Shown: positions 1 to 8,218, numbered from the stretch's first letter. The stretch is 62,080 nucleotides of DNA from Acidimicrobiia bacterium (GCA_022827785.1 JAJEIM010000010.1:1-62080); one strand, 5' to 3'. Translations and numbers: made by a program. The notes: generated from the sequence alone by a model not told the origin.

Positions 1-762
1 CGAGGCGATGAAGCCGATCTCGCCGGCGCCGTCCACGTATCGCCAGCGCCTTGCCACCTCGCCCCGGTAGTTGGGAGCCACCGGCTCGATCGGGAACTCG
101 GCGTCTATGGCGCGGACCAGTTCGACGGCCGGCACGACATCGTCCATGCGCCAGCCATTGGTGGCGCCCACATCCATGTACTCGATGAAGCGGAGGATGT
201 GGCCGGTTCCCCGGAAGTGGCGCGCCATGTCCACCACGCCACTGTCGTTCACCCCCCTCTTCACCACCGCGTTCACCTTGACGGGCAGACCGGCCCGCGA
301 TGCCGTCTCGATCCCCGACAGCACGGCCGCCACCGGGAAGCCCACGTCGTTCATCGCCATGAAGGTGGCGTCATCCAGGGAGTCCAGCGACACCGTGACC
401 CGGGCCAACCCGGCCGAGACCAGCGCCTCCGCCTTGCGGGCCAGCAACGAGCCGTTGGTGGTGAGAGTCACCTCGCAGCCGGTGGCGCCGGCGAGCATGG
501 CCACCAGCTGCTCGATGCCCTTGCGCAGAAGGGGCTCACCACCGGTGAGCCGGATCTTCTGCACCCCGAGGCGCTCGAAAGCGCGGGCCAGGGTGACTAT
601 TTCCTCGAAGCTCAGCAGCAGGTCTCGCTTCAGGAACTCGTATTCGCGGTTGAAGATCTCGGCAGGCATGCAGTAGCGGCACCTGAAATTGCACCTGTCC
701 GTCACCGAGAGTCGCAGGTCACGAACGGGACGCCGCCGGGTATCCACCACCACTGGAGTCAT
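1..762 (-). CDS. moaA: GTP 3',8-cyclase MoaA, 3' part outside the window
   Basis: Radical-SAM enzyme that starts molybdenum-cofactor synthesis by converting GTP to a cyclic pyranopterin precursor. The ATG at 762-760 opens a frame with the N-terminal radical-SAM cluster motif C24-x3-C28-x2-C31 ([11 protein letters not shown]), followed by an MPAE segment typical of MoaA. The last readable residues contain GEIGFIAS, a segment found in the second half of the family. About 254 residues are visible; the C-terminal GTP-binding cluster lies beyond base 1. It is divergent from the tad-like genes. Mo-cofactor supply fits the molybdenum hydroxylase segment at the other end of the window. The family call is firm; the start is likely but has no strong Shine-Dalgarno. 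Confidence 0.93.
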   Translation of the reverse strand, partial: MTPVVVDTRRRPVRDLRLSVTDRCNFRCRYCMPAEIFNREYEFLKRDLLLSFEEIVTLARAFERLGVQKIRLTGGEPLLRKGIEQLVAMLAGATGCEVTLTTNGSLLARKAEALVSAGLARVTVSLDSLDDATFMAMNDVGFPVAAVLSGIETASRAGLPVKVNAVVKRGVNDSGVVDMARHFRGTGHILRFIEYMDVGATNGWRMDDVVPAVELVRAIDAEFPIEPVAPNYRGEVARRWRYVDGAGEIGFIAS

Positions 763-816
763 GCCGACCAGCCTAACGGTGGCCGCAACCTCTGGAACAT
801 CGCGGGCGAGCACGAT

Positions 817-846
817 CGACATTTTTCAGAATGAGAAAAAATGTCG
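817..846. promoter_or_regulatory. AT-rich inverted repeat between moaA and the tad-like genes
   Basis: Arms CGACATTTTT (817-826) and AAAAATGTCG (837-846) match over 10 bp around a 10-base loop. It is the most AT-rich stretch of the neighbourhood and lies 55 bases upstream of the moaA start. It could be an operator or part of the divergent promoters. As RNA it would also look like a U-flanked hairpin, so attenuation of moaA transcription cannot be excluded. Confidence 0.5.
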
Positions 847-858
847 CGGACTAGTCCG
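847..858. promoter_or_regulatory. 12-bp perfect palindrome CGGACTAGTCCG
   Basis: A perfect palindrome that directly abuts the AT-rich inverted repeat in the divergent moaA/tad intergenic region. Its position suggests a dimeric regulator site. No regulator gene is adjacent, so the binding protein is unknown. Confidence 0.4.
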
Positions 859-910
859 TTAGTTCAGCAGTTGTTTGCATTAGGTTGACCGCTGGTCCAT
901 ATTGTTCAGG

Positions 911-1351
911 ATGATGAATCGCAACTACAGCTGCTACACAGCCCTGTCTCGGCGCCGGGGACATCCCAGCGCCCGGTGGCTCGGCGATGAGGTCGGCGCC
1001 GCTGTTATCGAGACCCTCATGGCGATGGGCATGGCGCTGATCACGGCCGCATTCTTGATGAACGGCCTCCTGATGCTCTACGCCCGCTCGGTGATCCAGT
1101 ACGCCGCCGACTCGGGTGCTCGGGCCGGCGCCCTCTCCGGCGGGACCGGGCAGGTCTGCGAGGAAACCGCCGAGGGGATCATCTCCGGCCTGGCCAACAT
1201 CTACCGGGACTCCACCGAAGTGGATTGCAACCGCGCCGAGGCGCTCACCACAGCAGAGATCACCGCCCGGCTCCTGCCCGTCTTCCCCTCGTTGGGACCC
1301 TCTTGGAGCTTCACGATGCGGGCCACCAGCGTCACCGAGCCGGTCCCGTGA
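911..1351 (+). CDS. TadE-like membrane-anchored pilus-assembly protein
   Basis: About 146 residues. After a basic N-terminus comes a single hydrophobic helix (about residues 35-57, GAAVIETLMAMGMALITAAF) with the E at its start that is usual in TadE-like and type IV pilin-like proteins. A small Cys-containing extracytoplasmic part follows. The ATG at 911 or the next ATG at 914 is preferred; a TTG at 902 is also in frame. The stop overlaps the next start by one base, so the three tad-like genes form one transcriptional unit. Function is inferred: pseudopilin-like secreted or surface structure. No secretion ATPase or prepilin peptidase is in the window. Confidence 0.62.
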   Translation: MMNRNYSCYTALSRRRGHPSARWLGDEVGAAVIETLMAMGMALITAAFLMNGLLMLYARSVIQYAADSGARAGALSGGTGQVCEETAEGIISGLANIYRDSTEVDCNRAEALTTAEITARLLPVFPSLGPSWSFTMRATSVTEPVP

Positions 1352-1797
1352 TGCGGCTCGCGCACCTCCGGTCGCGGATGGAGAGCGAGCGCGGCATGGG
1401 CGCAATCGACCTGGTGCTGGTGTCGGCGTTCATCCTGATCCCGTTCGCCATGCTGCTGCTCAGCTTCCCCGTCCGGATGGAATACCGTTCCATGGCTGAC
1501 GCCGCCGCCCGGGAAGCGGTACGAGCCTGCGCCACCGCATTCGATCCGGCGACGGGTCAGAGCCGGGCCGAGGCCGTAGCGCAGCAGATCCTGGCCGAGC
1601 GGGGTCCGGCTACCGGCGCAACCGTGGTTTCGATCGACTGCCGGACCGCCTGGGCGCCGGGCGGGGTGGTGAGCGCTCGCGTGTCGCTCGACGTGCCTGC
1701 CATCGACGTGATGGGGATCTGGACGGTGGCCTCGTGGACCATCACGGGCAGCTACCGGGAGCAGATGGAGCCGTTCCGGAGCACCCCGCGCCCATGA
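1351..1797 (+). CDS. TadE/TadG-like membrane protein
   Basis: 148 residues. The N-terminal segment ends in ESERGMGAIDLVLVS, giving the Glu-then-hydrophobic-helix pattern of TadE-like proteins (helix about residues 18-40). A predicted extracellular domain with two Cys follows. The ATG at 1351 overlaps the preceding TGA, which makes it better than upstream in-frame starts lying inside the previous gene. It is the middle gene of a three-gene set and probably a minor pseudopilin-like component. No closer assignment is possible. Confidence 0.58.
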   Translation: MRLAHLRSRMESERGMGAIDLVLVSAFILIPFAMLLLSFPVRMEYRSMADAAAREAVRACATAFDPATGQSRAEAVAQQILAERGPATGATVVSIDCRTAWAPGGVVSARVSLDVPAIDVMGIWTVASWTITGSYREQMEPFRSTPRP

Positions 1798-2240
1798 AGC
1801 GCCGGACCGCGGACACCGGACAGTCAGGACCGGCCGGCGACCGAGGCGCCGTCGTCCTGTGGAGCCTGGGGTTGCTCCTGATGCTGTTCTTCGCGGGCGG
1901 ACTGGCCCTCGACCTCTGGCGGGTGCTCTCCCGGCACGGCACCCTGAGCGGAATCGCCTACAAGTCGGCCGTGGCCGGGGCCGCCCAGGTGGTCGAATCC
2001 GATCTATACCAGAACCGGCTGCTGCTGGATCCGGATCTGGCCGAGGAGGTCGCCCGCCGGTTCGCCGAGGGCCAGCCGGACTGGGACGACTCGATGAGAC
2101 TGACCCCGGAAGCGAGCCGGTCCGGGATCGTGGTGCGGATAACCGACACGATCCCGCTGACCCTGATGCGGATGTTCACGCCCGCCGGCGGGATACCGGT
2201 CACGGTGACCGCCCGCGCCTCCCCGGCCGAGTACGAGTAA
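1794..2240 (+). CDS. TadG-like Flp pilus-assembly membrane protein
   Basis: 148 residues. GDRGAVVLWSLGLLLMLFF gives one N-terminal transmembrane helix (about residues 18-40). The downstream part (LSRHGTLSGIAYKSAVAGA) resembles the region after the helix in Rv3660-type and TadG-like secretion proteins. The ATG at 1794 overlaps the preceding TGA as ATGA. It closes the tad-like cluster; the mycothione reductase gene follows after 62 bases. Role inferred from architecture only. Confidence 0.55.
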   Translation: MKRRTADTGQSGPAGDRGAVVLWSLGLLLMLFFAGGLALDLWRVLSRHGTLSGIAYKSAVAGAAQVVESDLYQNRLLLDPDLAEEVARRFAEGQPDWDDSMRLTPEASRSGIVVRITDTIPLTLMRMFTPAGGIPVTVTARASPAEYE

Positions 2241-2302
2241 TCCGCCGGGAAGGGGGGCCGCTGCGTCTACATTTGGTCCCTACTCGCAGAGATGAGGAGA
2301 TC

Positions 2303-3664
2303 GTGCGCAGTTTCGACCTGCTGGTAATCGGCGCAGGTTCGGGCAATTCGGTGATCGGACCCGAACACGACGACTGGGACATCGCCATGGTGGAGCACGG
2401 CCCGTTCGGGGGAACCTGCCTGAACGTGGGCTGCATCCCGTCCAAGATGTTCGTCTACACGGCCGAGGTCGCCGAGCTGGCGGCCGGTGGCGAGCGGCTG
2501 GGCGTCCACACCAGCTTCGAAGGCGCCGACTGGCCCGCCGTCCGGGACCGCATCTTCGGCCGGATCGACCCGATCGCCGAGTCGGGCCGTGACTACCGGG
2601 AAGGACTCCCCAACGTCACCGTCTTCCCGGTCACCGGACGCTTCGTGGCCCCCAAGCAGCTGGCGGTCGGCGGCGAGGTCGTCACGGCGGACCGGATCGT
2701 GCTGGCCGCCGGCGCCCGGGCCGTAACGCCGCCCGTGCCCGGCCTGGACGAGGTCGGCTACCACACCTCCGACACGATCATGCGCCTGGAGCGGCTACCC
2801 GAGCGCCTCCTGGTGATCGGCGCCGGTTACATCGCCGCCGAGTTGGGGGGAGTCATGGGCGCGCTGGGGTCGCACGTGACGTTCCTGCTTCGGGGGGACA
2901 GCTTCCTGCGGCGGGAGGACGATGAGATCAGCCACCGCTTCACCGATGCCTACTCACGCCGCTTCGATGTGCGCACCCACACCCGGATCCTCGGGGCCCG
3001 CCGGGAGGGCGACGAGGTGGTATTGCGGGTGGCTGACCGCGACGGGGCGACCGCGGACCTGCGTGGTGACGAACTCCTGGTAGCGACCGGACGGAGGCCC
3101 AATTCGGACGTGGTGGACGCCACCGCCGGTGGCCTCGCCGTTTCCGACCGGGGTCAGGTGATCACCGACGACCGGCTCCAGACCAACGTGGACGGCGTGT
3201 GGGCGCTGGGCGACATCACCAACCCCATCCAACTCAAGCACGTCGCCAACCACGAGGCCCGGGTGGTGCGCCACAACCTGACCCATCCCGATTCGCCGAT
3301 CACCGTGGACCACCGTTTCATCCCCCATGCCGTGTTCGGCCACCCCCAGATCGCCGCGGTGGGGTTGACCGAACGCGAGTGCCGGGACCAGGGCCTCCCC
3401 TACGTGTCCCATGTCCAGCCCTACTCGGCCGCCGCCTACGGATGGGCAATGGAGGACACCGAGAGCGCCGCCAAGGTTATCGCCCACCGTGACACCCGCC
3501 GGCTGCTCGGGGCCCACATCATCGGCCCCCAGGCCTCCACCCTCATCCAGCAACTCATCCAGGGGATGCATTTCGACCTGACTGTCGACCAGATGGCTCT
3601 TGGCCAGTACTACATCCACCCGGCCCTACCCGAGGTAGTCGAGCAAGCCCTCCTCGAGCTCTAG
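2303..3664 (+). CDS. mtr: mycothione reductase
   Basis: Flavoprotein disulfide reductase that reduces mycothione to mycothiol with NADPH, maintaining the cytosolic thiol pool of actinobacteria. The GTG start at 2303 follows a GAGGAG ribosome-binding site and gives 453 residues. Visible: FAD-binding GAGSGNS near residue 10, redox-active C39-x4-C44 in GGTCLNVGCIPSK, NAD(P)-binding GAGYIAAELGG in the middle, and the C-terminal HPALPEVVEQALL motif of the interface domain. The GSGNS and HPALPEVVE signatures favour mycothione reductase over glutathione or lipoamide reductases. Its presence implies a mycothiol-using host. Confidence 0.88.
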   Translation: MRSFDLLVIGAGSGNSVIGPEHDDWDIAMVEHGPFGGTCLNVGCIPSKMFVYTAEVAELAAGGERLGVHTSFEGADWPAVRDRIFGRIDPIAESGRDYREGLPNVTVFPVTGRFVAPKQLAVGGEVVTADRIVLAAGARAVTPPVPGLDEVGYHTSDTIMRLERLPERLLVIGAGYIAAELGGVMGALGSHVTFLLRGDSFLRREDDEISHRFTDAYSRRFDVRTHTRILGARREGDEVVLRVADRDGATADLRGDELLVATGRRPNSDVVDATAGGLAVSDRGQVITDDRLQTNVDGVWALGDITNPIQLKHVANHEARVVRHNLTHPDSPITVDHRFIPHAVFGHPQIAAVGLTERECRDQGLPYVSHVQPYSAAAYGWAMEDTESAAKVIAHRDTRRLLGAHIIGPQASTLIQQLIQGMHFDLTVDQMALGQYYIHPALPEVVEQALLEL

Positions 3665-3674
3665 CCCCCCCCCC
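3665..3674. repeat. poly-C tract of 10 bases
   Basis: Ten consecutive C directly follow the stop codon of the mycothione reductase gene. A homopolymer this long is unusual here and is a likely site of length variation or sequencing error. It does not interrupt a gene. Confidence 0.85.
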
Positions 3675-3768
3675 GACCGGCTCGCACGTCATGGCCTTGT
3701 CCTCTCGTCAAGTAGGTCCGCTTTGCCGGATCAAGCGCTCTCCGGGATCGGCGCGCTACCCTCAACGC

Positions 3769-3797
3769 TCGAGGCTGGTGGATGTTTGGAGCCTCGA
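3769..3797. promoter_or_regulatory. 8-bp inverted repeat upstream of the transhydrogenase
   Basis: TCGAGGCT (3769-3776) and AGCCTCGA (3790-3797) are perfect complements around a 13-base loop, 62 bases before the sthA-like start. It may be an operator or a 5'-UTR hairpin. Confidence 0.35.
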
Positions 3798-3859
3798 ACC
3801 TCGTAAACAAGTGTGGCGTATCCCGGGCCGCGGGCTCCTGGTGAGCGAAAGGATCGGCA

Positions 3860-5266
3860 ATGCCGAGCTATGACTACGACCTAGCGATCATCGGATCGGG
3901 GCCTGCTGGTCAGCGGACCGCCCTCCAGGCCGCCAAGCTCGGCAAACGCACCGTCATCCTCGAGAAGGAACCCCGCATCGGCGGCATCAACATCTACGCC
4001 GGCACCGTGAGCAAGACGATGCGAGATGCGGTCCTCTACCTCACCGGCTACCGGGAACGCAACATCTACGGCCAGTCCTACGCCGTGAAGCAGAACATCA
4101 CGATGGACGACCTGATGGTGCGCACCCGCTACGTGATCCAGCAGCAATCGGACATCCTCCAGAGCCAGCTCGCCCGCGACCGGGTGGAGACCATCATCGG
4201 GGAAGCCTCCTTCGTCGACCGCCACACCCTGAGGCTGAAGTCGGATGAGAACCGGTCCGAGCGCACGATCACCGCCGACAAGGTGGTGATCGCGGTGGGT
4301 TCCTACTCCACCGAACCGCCGGTCGTCTACGCGGACGGACGGCTGGTCTTCGTCAGCGACCACATGATGAGCCTGCCGAAGCTGCCCCGGACGCTGACCA
4401 TCGTCGGCGCGGGCGCCATCGGACTGGAGTACACCAGCACGTTCGCCGCCCTGGGCACGCGGGTGACGCTCGTGGACCGGAACCATCGACTGCTCACCTT
4501 CGCCGACGAGGAACTCGCCGACACCCTCGCCTTCCACATGCGACAGACGGGCGTGACCCTGCGCCTGACCGAGGTGGTGTTCGACATCGACTACTTGAGG
4601 GACGAGGTGGGTGACCGGGTGCGGGTGCAGCTCGAGAGTGGCAAGCAGATCATCAGCGACGCGGTCATGTACTGCGTGGGCCGCACCGGATGCACGGCAT
4701 CGCTCAACCTCGAGGCGATCGGCTTGGAAGCGGACGCACGGGGCCGCCTCAGCGTCGATGAGAACTACCAGACGAGCGTCGAGGGCGTCTACGCCGTGGG
4801 TGGCGTGATCGGGTTTCCGGACCTGGTCTCGACCTCCCGCATGCAGGGCCGCCTGGCCGCCCGGCATGCGTTCGGCATCAAGCGGAGCGACTTCCAGGAC
4901 CTCCTCCCCTACACCATCAAGACCATTCCCGAGGTGGCCATGGTGGGTAAGACCGAGGACCAGCTCAACGAGGAAGGCGTCCCCTACGAGGTCGGCAAGG
5001 CCCGATACAAGGAGACAGAGAGCAGCCTGATGCGGGGCGACGACGTAGGGTTCCTCAAGCTGCTGTTCCATCTGAAGACGAGGGAACTGCTCGGGGTGCA
5101 CATCGTGGGCGAGAACGCCGCCGAGCTGATCCACATCGGCCAGGCCGTGATCGCCTACGGCGGAACCATCGACTACTTCGTGGAGTCGGTCATCGGCTAC
5201 CCCACCCTTGCCGAGGCATACACCACCGCCTCCCTGGACGGGATCACCCGGCTGGGAGGCTACTGA
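3860..5266 (+). CDS. sthA: soluble pyridine nucleotide transhydrogenase (SthA-like)
   Basis: 468-residue flavoprotein of the disulfide-reductase fold, expected to exchange hydride between NADPH and NAD+. Visible: FAD-binding GSGPAGQRTA near residue 12; a second dinucleotide motif GAGAIGLEYTSTFAALG in the middle; and a C-terminal dimerisation domain. The redox-disulfide region is GGINIYAGTVSKTMRD with no cysteine, as expected for transhydrogenases rather than thiol reductases. It also lacks the Pro of the usual TIPSK segment, being one residue short. The ATG at 3860 has an AAAGGA site upstream. The 5' region carries an inverted repeat. Related oxidoreductase subfamilies are possible, but length and motifs fit SthA best. 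Confidence 0.82.
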   Translation: MPSYDYDLAIIGSGPAGQRTALQAAKLGKRTVILEKEPRIGGINIYAGTVSKTMRDAVLYLTGYRERNIYGQSYAVKQNITMDDLMVRTRYVIQQQSDILQSQLARDRVETIIGEASFVDRHTLRLKSDENRSERTITADKVVIAVGSYSTEPPVVYADGRLVFVSDHMMSLPKLPRTLTIVGAGAIGLEYTSTFAALGTRVTLVDRNHRLLTFADEELADTLAFHMRQTGVTLRLTEVVFDIDYLRDEVGDRVRVQLESGKQIISDAVMYCVGRTGCTASLNLEAIGLEADARGRLSVDENYQTSVEGVYAVGGVIGFPDLVSTSRMQGRLAARHAFGIKRSDFQDLLPYTIKTIPEVAMVGKTEDQLNEEGVPYEVGKARYKETESSLMRGDDVGFLKLLFHLKTRELLGVHIVGENAAELIHIGQAVIAYGGTIDYFVESVIGYPTLAEAYTTASLDGITRLGGY

Positions 5267-5269
5267 CCC

Positions 5270-5321
5270 GGTCCCCCAGCGGACTTCCCGAAACGGATCA
5301 GGCGTCGCCGGACGCGGGACC
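5270..5321. terminator. nested hairpin between convergent genes
   Basis: GGTCCC (5270-5275) pairs with GGGACC (5316-5321). An inner GCGTC-gccg-GACGC stem-loop (5302-5315) lies inside. It sits between the transhydrogenase stop and the oppositely oriented permease stop, where a bidirectional terminator is expected. There is no U tract. Confidence 0.4.
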
Positions 5322-5329
5322 GTACCCGC

Positions 5330-6133
5330 TTAGCTCTTCTTGGCGACCCGGACGTAGCGGCGGACGGCGAGAGGGGCGAAAACGGCGATGATCAGGCAGG
5401 ACCAGAACACGGTGTAGATGACCGGGTTCTGCAGGGGCCAGGACGCCGGTTCCGGGGCTCCCGGTGGGATGTTCCCGAACAGCTCCCTGACCGCCTGGAC
5501 CAGGGACGAGATCGGATTCCACTCGGCGAACACCCTCAGCACCGCCGGGAGGCTCTCGGCGGGCACGAACGTGTTGGCGATGAACGTCATCGGGAAGATC
5601 ACGATGAAAGAGGCGTTGTTGAGCACCTCCGGGCTGGGCACCGAGAGGCCGAGCAGGGCCATGATCCAGGAGACCGAGTAGGCGAACAGGAGGAGCAGCA
5701 GGAAGCCGGCCAGTGCGTCGAGCAGGGATCCCCTGATGCGCCATCCGACGATGAGTCCCGTTATGGCCATCACAGTCAGCGTGATGATGTTGTAGATCAC
5801 GTCGCTGGCGGTCCTCCCCAGCACCACCGCCGCGCGCGACATGGGCAGTGAACGGAACCGGTCGATGATGCCCTTCTGCATGTCCTCGGCGAGGCCGGCG
5901 CCGGTGAAGGTCGCGCCGAATACCACGGTCTGGCCGAAGATCCCGCCCATGAGGAACTCCCGGTAGGACCCTCCCGGGATGTCGATGGCGCTTCCGAACA
6001 CATAGGCGAACAGCAGGACGAACATGATCGGCGAGAGCAGCACGAACACCAGCACGTCGGGCACCCGCTTAAGTTTGATGAGGTTGCGACGGGCGATGAC
6101 CAGGCCGTCGCCGAGGGCTGACAGGAGGTTCAC
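5330..6133 (-). CDS. ABC-2 type export permease, DrrB-like
   Basis: 267-residue membrane protein with about six transmembrane helices, typical of ABC-2 permeases that export drugs, lipids or polysaccharides. Key stretches include ARRNLIKLKRVPDVLVF at the cytoplasmic N-terminus, and GIIDRFRSLPMSRAAVVLGR, the amphipathic coupling region typical of DrrB-like daunorubicin-resistance permeases. The start overlaps the stop of the ATPase gene by ATGA, so both are cotranslated. Substrate cannot be inferred. Confidence 0.85.
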   Translation of the reverse strand: MNLLSALGDGLVIARRNLIKLKRVPDVLVFVLLSPIMFVLLFAYVFGSAIDIPGGSYREFLMGGIFGQTVVFGATFTGAGLAEDMQKGIIDRFRSLPMSRAAVVLGRTASDVIYNIITLTVMAITGLIVGWRIRGSLLDALAGFLLLLLFAYSVSWIMALLGLSVPSPEVLNNASFIVIFPMTFIANTFVPAESLPAVLRVFAEWNPISSLVQAVRELFGNIPPGAPEPASWPLQNPVIYTVFWSCLIIAVFAPLAVRRYVRVAKKS

Positions 6134-7128
6134 CGCGATCCCCTTCCCCGCCGGCCCGGCTTGGCAGACTCCGGGGTCTGCTCCCTGGACTCGGCGGAAG
6201 CGCCGGTCAGCGCCAGGAACACGTCATCCAGAGTGGGGCGGCGGAGCACCGCCTCGCTGATCCGGAGCTGATGGTCCTCGAAGGCCTGCAGCACCGCGGC
6301 CAGCTCACGGGCACCGCCCGAGACGGGCGCGACCACCGTGCGGGACCGTTCCTCGCGCTGCAGCTCCCCGACCGCCACCCGACCCAGTATTTCGTTGACC
6401 GCAGGCAGGTCGTCCCGGTCGGTGACCTTGATCCCGATCCGCTCGCCTCCGACCATGTCCTTCAGCTCGTCAACGGTTCCGTGGGCGATGGTCTTCCCCT
6501 TGTCGATAACCAGGACGTCGTCTGCCAACCGGTCGGCTTCCTCCAGGTACTGGGTGGTGAGGAGGAGCGTGGCTCCCTGGTCGACCAGGGTGCGGATCAG
6601 CCGCCACAGCTCCCTGCGACTGATGAGGTCCAGGCCGGTCGTCGGCTCGTCCAGGAACAGCACCGGCGACTCCGCCACCAGCGCACCGGCCAGGTCGAGT
6701 CGCCGCCTCATTCCTCCCGAATAGGTCTTGACGGGCCGGTCGGCCGCGTCGGCCAGGTCGAACCTGTCCAGAAGCTCCCGGGCCCGGGATCGGGCCTTTT
6801 TCCGGCCTAGGTGGTACAGGCACCCGATCATGTCCAGGTTCTCGAAGCCGGTCAGATCCTTGTCTACGGCGGCGTACTGGCCGGAGAGACCGATCAGCTT
6901 GCGGACCTCCGCCGGATCGCCCAGCACGTCGACGCCGGCCACCGTGGCGGAGCCCTCGTCAGGCTCGATCAGGGTGGTGAGGACCGACACCGCGGTGGTC
7001 TTGCCCGCCCCGTTCGGTCCGAGCAGGGCCACGATGGTCCCCTCTCGGACCGACAGGTCCAGACCGTCGAGGGCCACCACATCGCCGTAACGCTTGACCA
7101 GCCCGGTGGCTTGGATGATGTCTTTCAT
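6130..7128 (-). CDS. ABC transporter ATPase, DrrA-like
   Basis: 332 residues. Walker A GPNGAGKTT at 37-45, signature YSGGMRRRLDLAG at 136-148, Walker B VLFLDEPTTGLD at about 156-167, and a C-terminal domain of DrrA type (about 230-310) ending in RPTLDDVFLALTG. It energises the permease encoded directly downstream. An AGGA site precedes the ATG at 7128. The roughly 220 bases between this start and the ferritin gene hold its promoter; CCGTAC and GTACGG half-sites there could be regulatory. Confidence 0.88.
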   Translation of the reverse strand: MKDIIQATGLVKRYGDVVALDGLDLSVREGTIVALLGPNGAGKTTAVSVLTTLIEPDEGSATVAGVDVLGDPAEVRKLIGLSGQYAAVDKDLTGFENLDMIGCLYHLGRKKARSRARELLDRFDLADAADRPVKTYSGGMRRRLDLAGALVAESPVLFLDEPTTGLDLISRRELWRLIRTLVDQGATLLLTTQYLEEADRLADDVLVIDKGKTIAHGTVDELKDMVGGERIGIKVTDRDDLPAVNEILGRVAVGELQREERSRTVVAPVSGGARELAAVLQAFEDHQLRISEAVLRRPTLDDVFLALTGASAESREQTPESAKPGRRGRGSR

Positions 7129-7350
7129 GGAATGAACGTCCTATCGACTGCCGGTCGGAGCCGCGACCGCGCGGGAACCGGACTCGGTCTGTACTTCTGG
7201 CCGCCCGGACGTCAGTCCGTACAGCTTCGACACCACCCGACATGCGAGAGTAGTACGGCGCCGGCCGCTATCCGATCCGCCGCTCTCTCGATTCGCCCGA
7301 TCCGGGACCGTGCCTCAACGACCGTCAGACCGGGCTGGCGACCTGCCGCT

Positions 7351-7857
7351 TCACTCCTCGTCTTCGGCGGTGCGGGCGCCCAACTCGGCTTCGATCAGCG
7401 CCAGGCCGACCTCATTGCCCTCCAGGCGACCGATACGCTCGCATATCCCGGAGATCAACGCCTCCTCCTCCACCTGCTCGGCCAGGAAGCCCTGCAGGAA
7501 GGGCAGGCTCTCCAGGTCGCCCAACTCGGTCGCCAGCCGGTAGAGGTTCCGTATCCTCTCGGTCACCGCCCGCTCGTGCCGCAGGGCCTCCTCGAACACG
7601 TGTAGAGGGCTGTCGAACTTGGAGACCGGAGCGTCGATGGCGCCTATCTCGACCCGCCCGTCCCGGTCCACCACGTGGTCGATGAACATCCGGGCATGGC
7701 CGGCTTCCTCCTCGGACTGCGCGGCCATCCACCTGGCCATGCCGGGACGTTCCTCCGCCTCGAAGTGGGCGGCCATCTGGAGGTAGGCGAGAGAGGCACT
7801 GAGTTCGCAAGTGATCTGATCGTTGAGTGCCCTCTCCATCCGTTCGGCTAGTGCCAT
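7351..7857 (-). CDS. ferritin-like iron-storage protein
   Basis: 168 residues, the usual length of bacterial non-haem ferritin. Ferroxidase residues are visible as E18, Y25 and the E51-x2-H54 pair in EEEAGHARMF, and a second Glu-rich helix lies near 125-135 (FLAEQVEEEALI). It oxidises and stores iron in the cytoplasm and limits Fenton chemistry. A GGAG site lies six bases before the ATG at 7857. It is transcribed divergently from the riboswitch-controlled OsmC gene. Confidence 0.85.
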   Translation of the reverse strand: MALAERMERALNDQITCELSASLAYLQMAAHFEAEERPGMARWMAAQSEEEAGHARMFIDHVVDRDGRVEIGAIDAPVSKFDSPLHVFEEALRHERAVTERIRNLYRLATELGDLESLPFLQGFLAEQVEEEALISGICERIGRLEGNEVGLALIEAELGARTAEDEE

Positions 7858-8012
7858 CGCGTACTCCGTTTCGATGCGGGTATGCGGAGAATCCTACCGA
7901 GTCGGAGCGAATCCCCGGAACGCTGCAACGAGTGCTGGACGGGCCGAACTGCTTCTCGCCGGAGCCGCCACCCGGACGCCGACGGCACCGGATCGGGAAG
8001 CACCCCATCGCC

Positions 8013-8041
8013 TTGACACGTCGGCTGCGGAATGCAAACAT
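8013..8041 (+). promoter_or_regulatory. likely sigma-70-type promoter of the OsmC leader
   Basis: A perfect -35 TTGACA (8013-8018) is followed 17 bases later by AAACAT (8036-8041), a partial match to a -10 box. Transcription would start near 8048, just before the riboswitch. I see no gene between the ferritin start (7857) and this promoter; the roughly 155 bases before it hold only upstream region. Confidence 0.5.
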
Positions 8042-8060
8042 CGGGTGCGTAGACAACGCG

Positions 8061-8139
8061 CTCATCAAGAGCGGTGGAGGGACAGGCCCTGCGAAGCCGC
8101 GGCAACCGATCCGTTCGGTGCCAATGCCTGATCGATGAG
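8061..8139 (+). promoter_or_regulatory. SAM-clan riboswitch (S-box core)
   Basis: P1 arms CTCATC (8061-8066) and GATGAG (8134-8139) enclose the S-box core: AAGAG kink-turn region, GGTGGAGGGA, GGCCC, AAGCCGCGGCAACC, a P3 hairpin CCGA/TCGG, then GGTGCCAAT. These match the conserved SAM-I consensus in order. The space where P4 normally sits is only a few bases, so the element could be the SAM-I/IV variant. In support, the P3 loop CCGT can pair with ACGG downstream at about 8147-8150, a pseudoknot like that of SAM-IV. It should switch the downstream transcript off when S-adenosylmethionine is plentiful. Confidence 0.85.
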
Positions 8140-8167
8140 ATAGCCAACGGCGGAACCCCCGCGGTCG

Positions 8168-8186
8168 GCGCTCGATCCCGGAGCGC
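8168..8186 (+). terminator. hairpin after the riboswitch, possible expression platform
   Basis: GCGCTC (8168-8173) and GAGCGC (8181-8186) form a perfect 6-bp stem with a 7-base loop shortly after the aptamer and before the leader-peptide ribosome-binding site. No U tract follows, so it may act through Rho or by affecting translation of the leader ORF. Confidence 0.35.
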
Positions 8187-8218
8187 GTCACGACTCGACG
8201 AGAAGGAGCCGCCGACCC

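Noticed and set aside
3770-3800. A tRNA T-arm-like sequence GGTTCGAGGCTCC on the minus strand
   Set aside because: No acceptor, D or anticodon arm can be folded around it.
3691-3873. A 60-codon plus-strand ORF before the transhydrogenase gene
   Set aside because: It overlaps the true start in another frame, has no ribosome-binding site and lies over an inverted repeat.
3881-5134. A 417-codon frame on the minus strand
   Set aside because: It lies opposite the transhydrogenase gene and is rich in His, Val and Asp in a way usual for antisense frames; no domain is visible.
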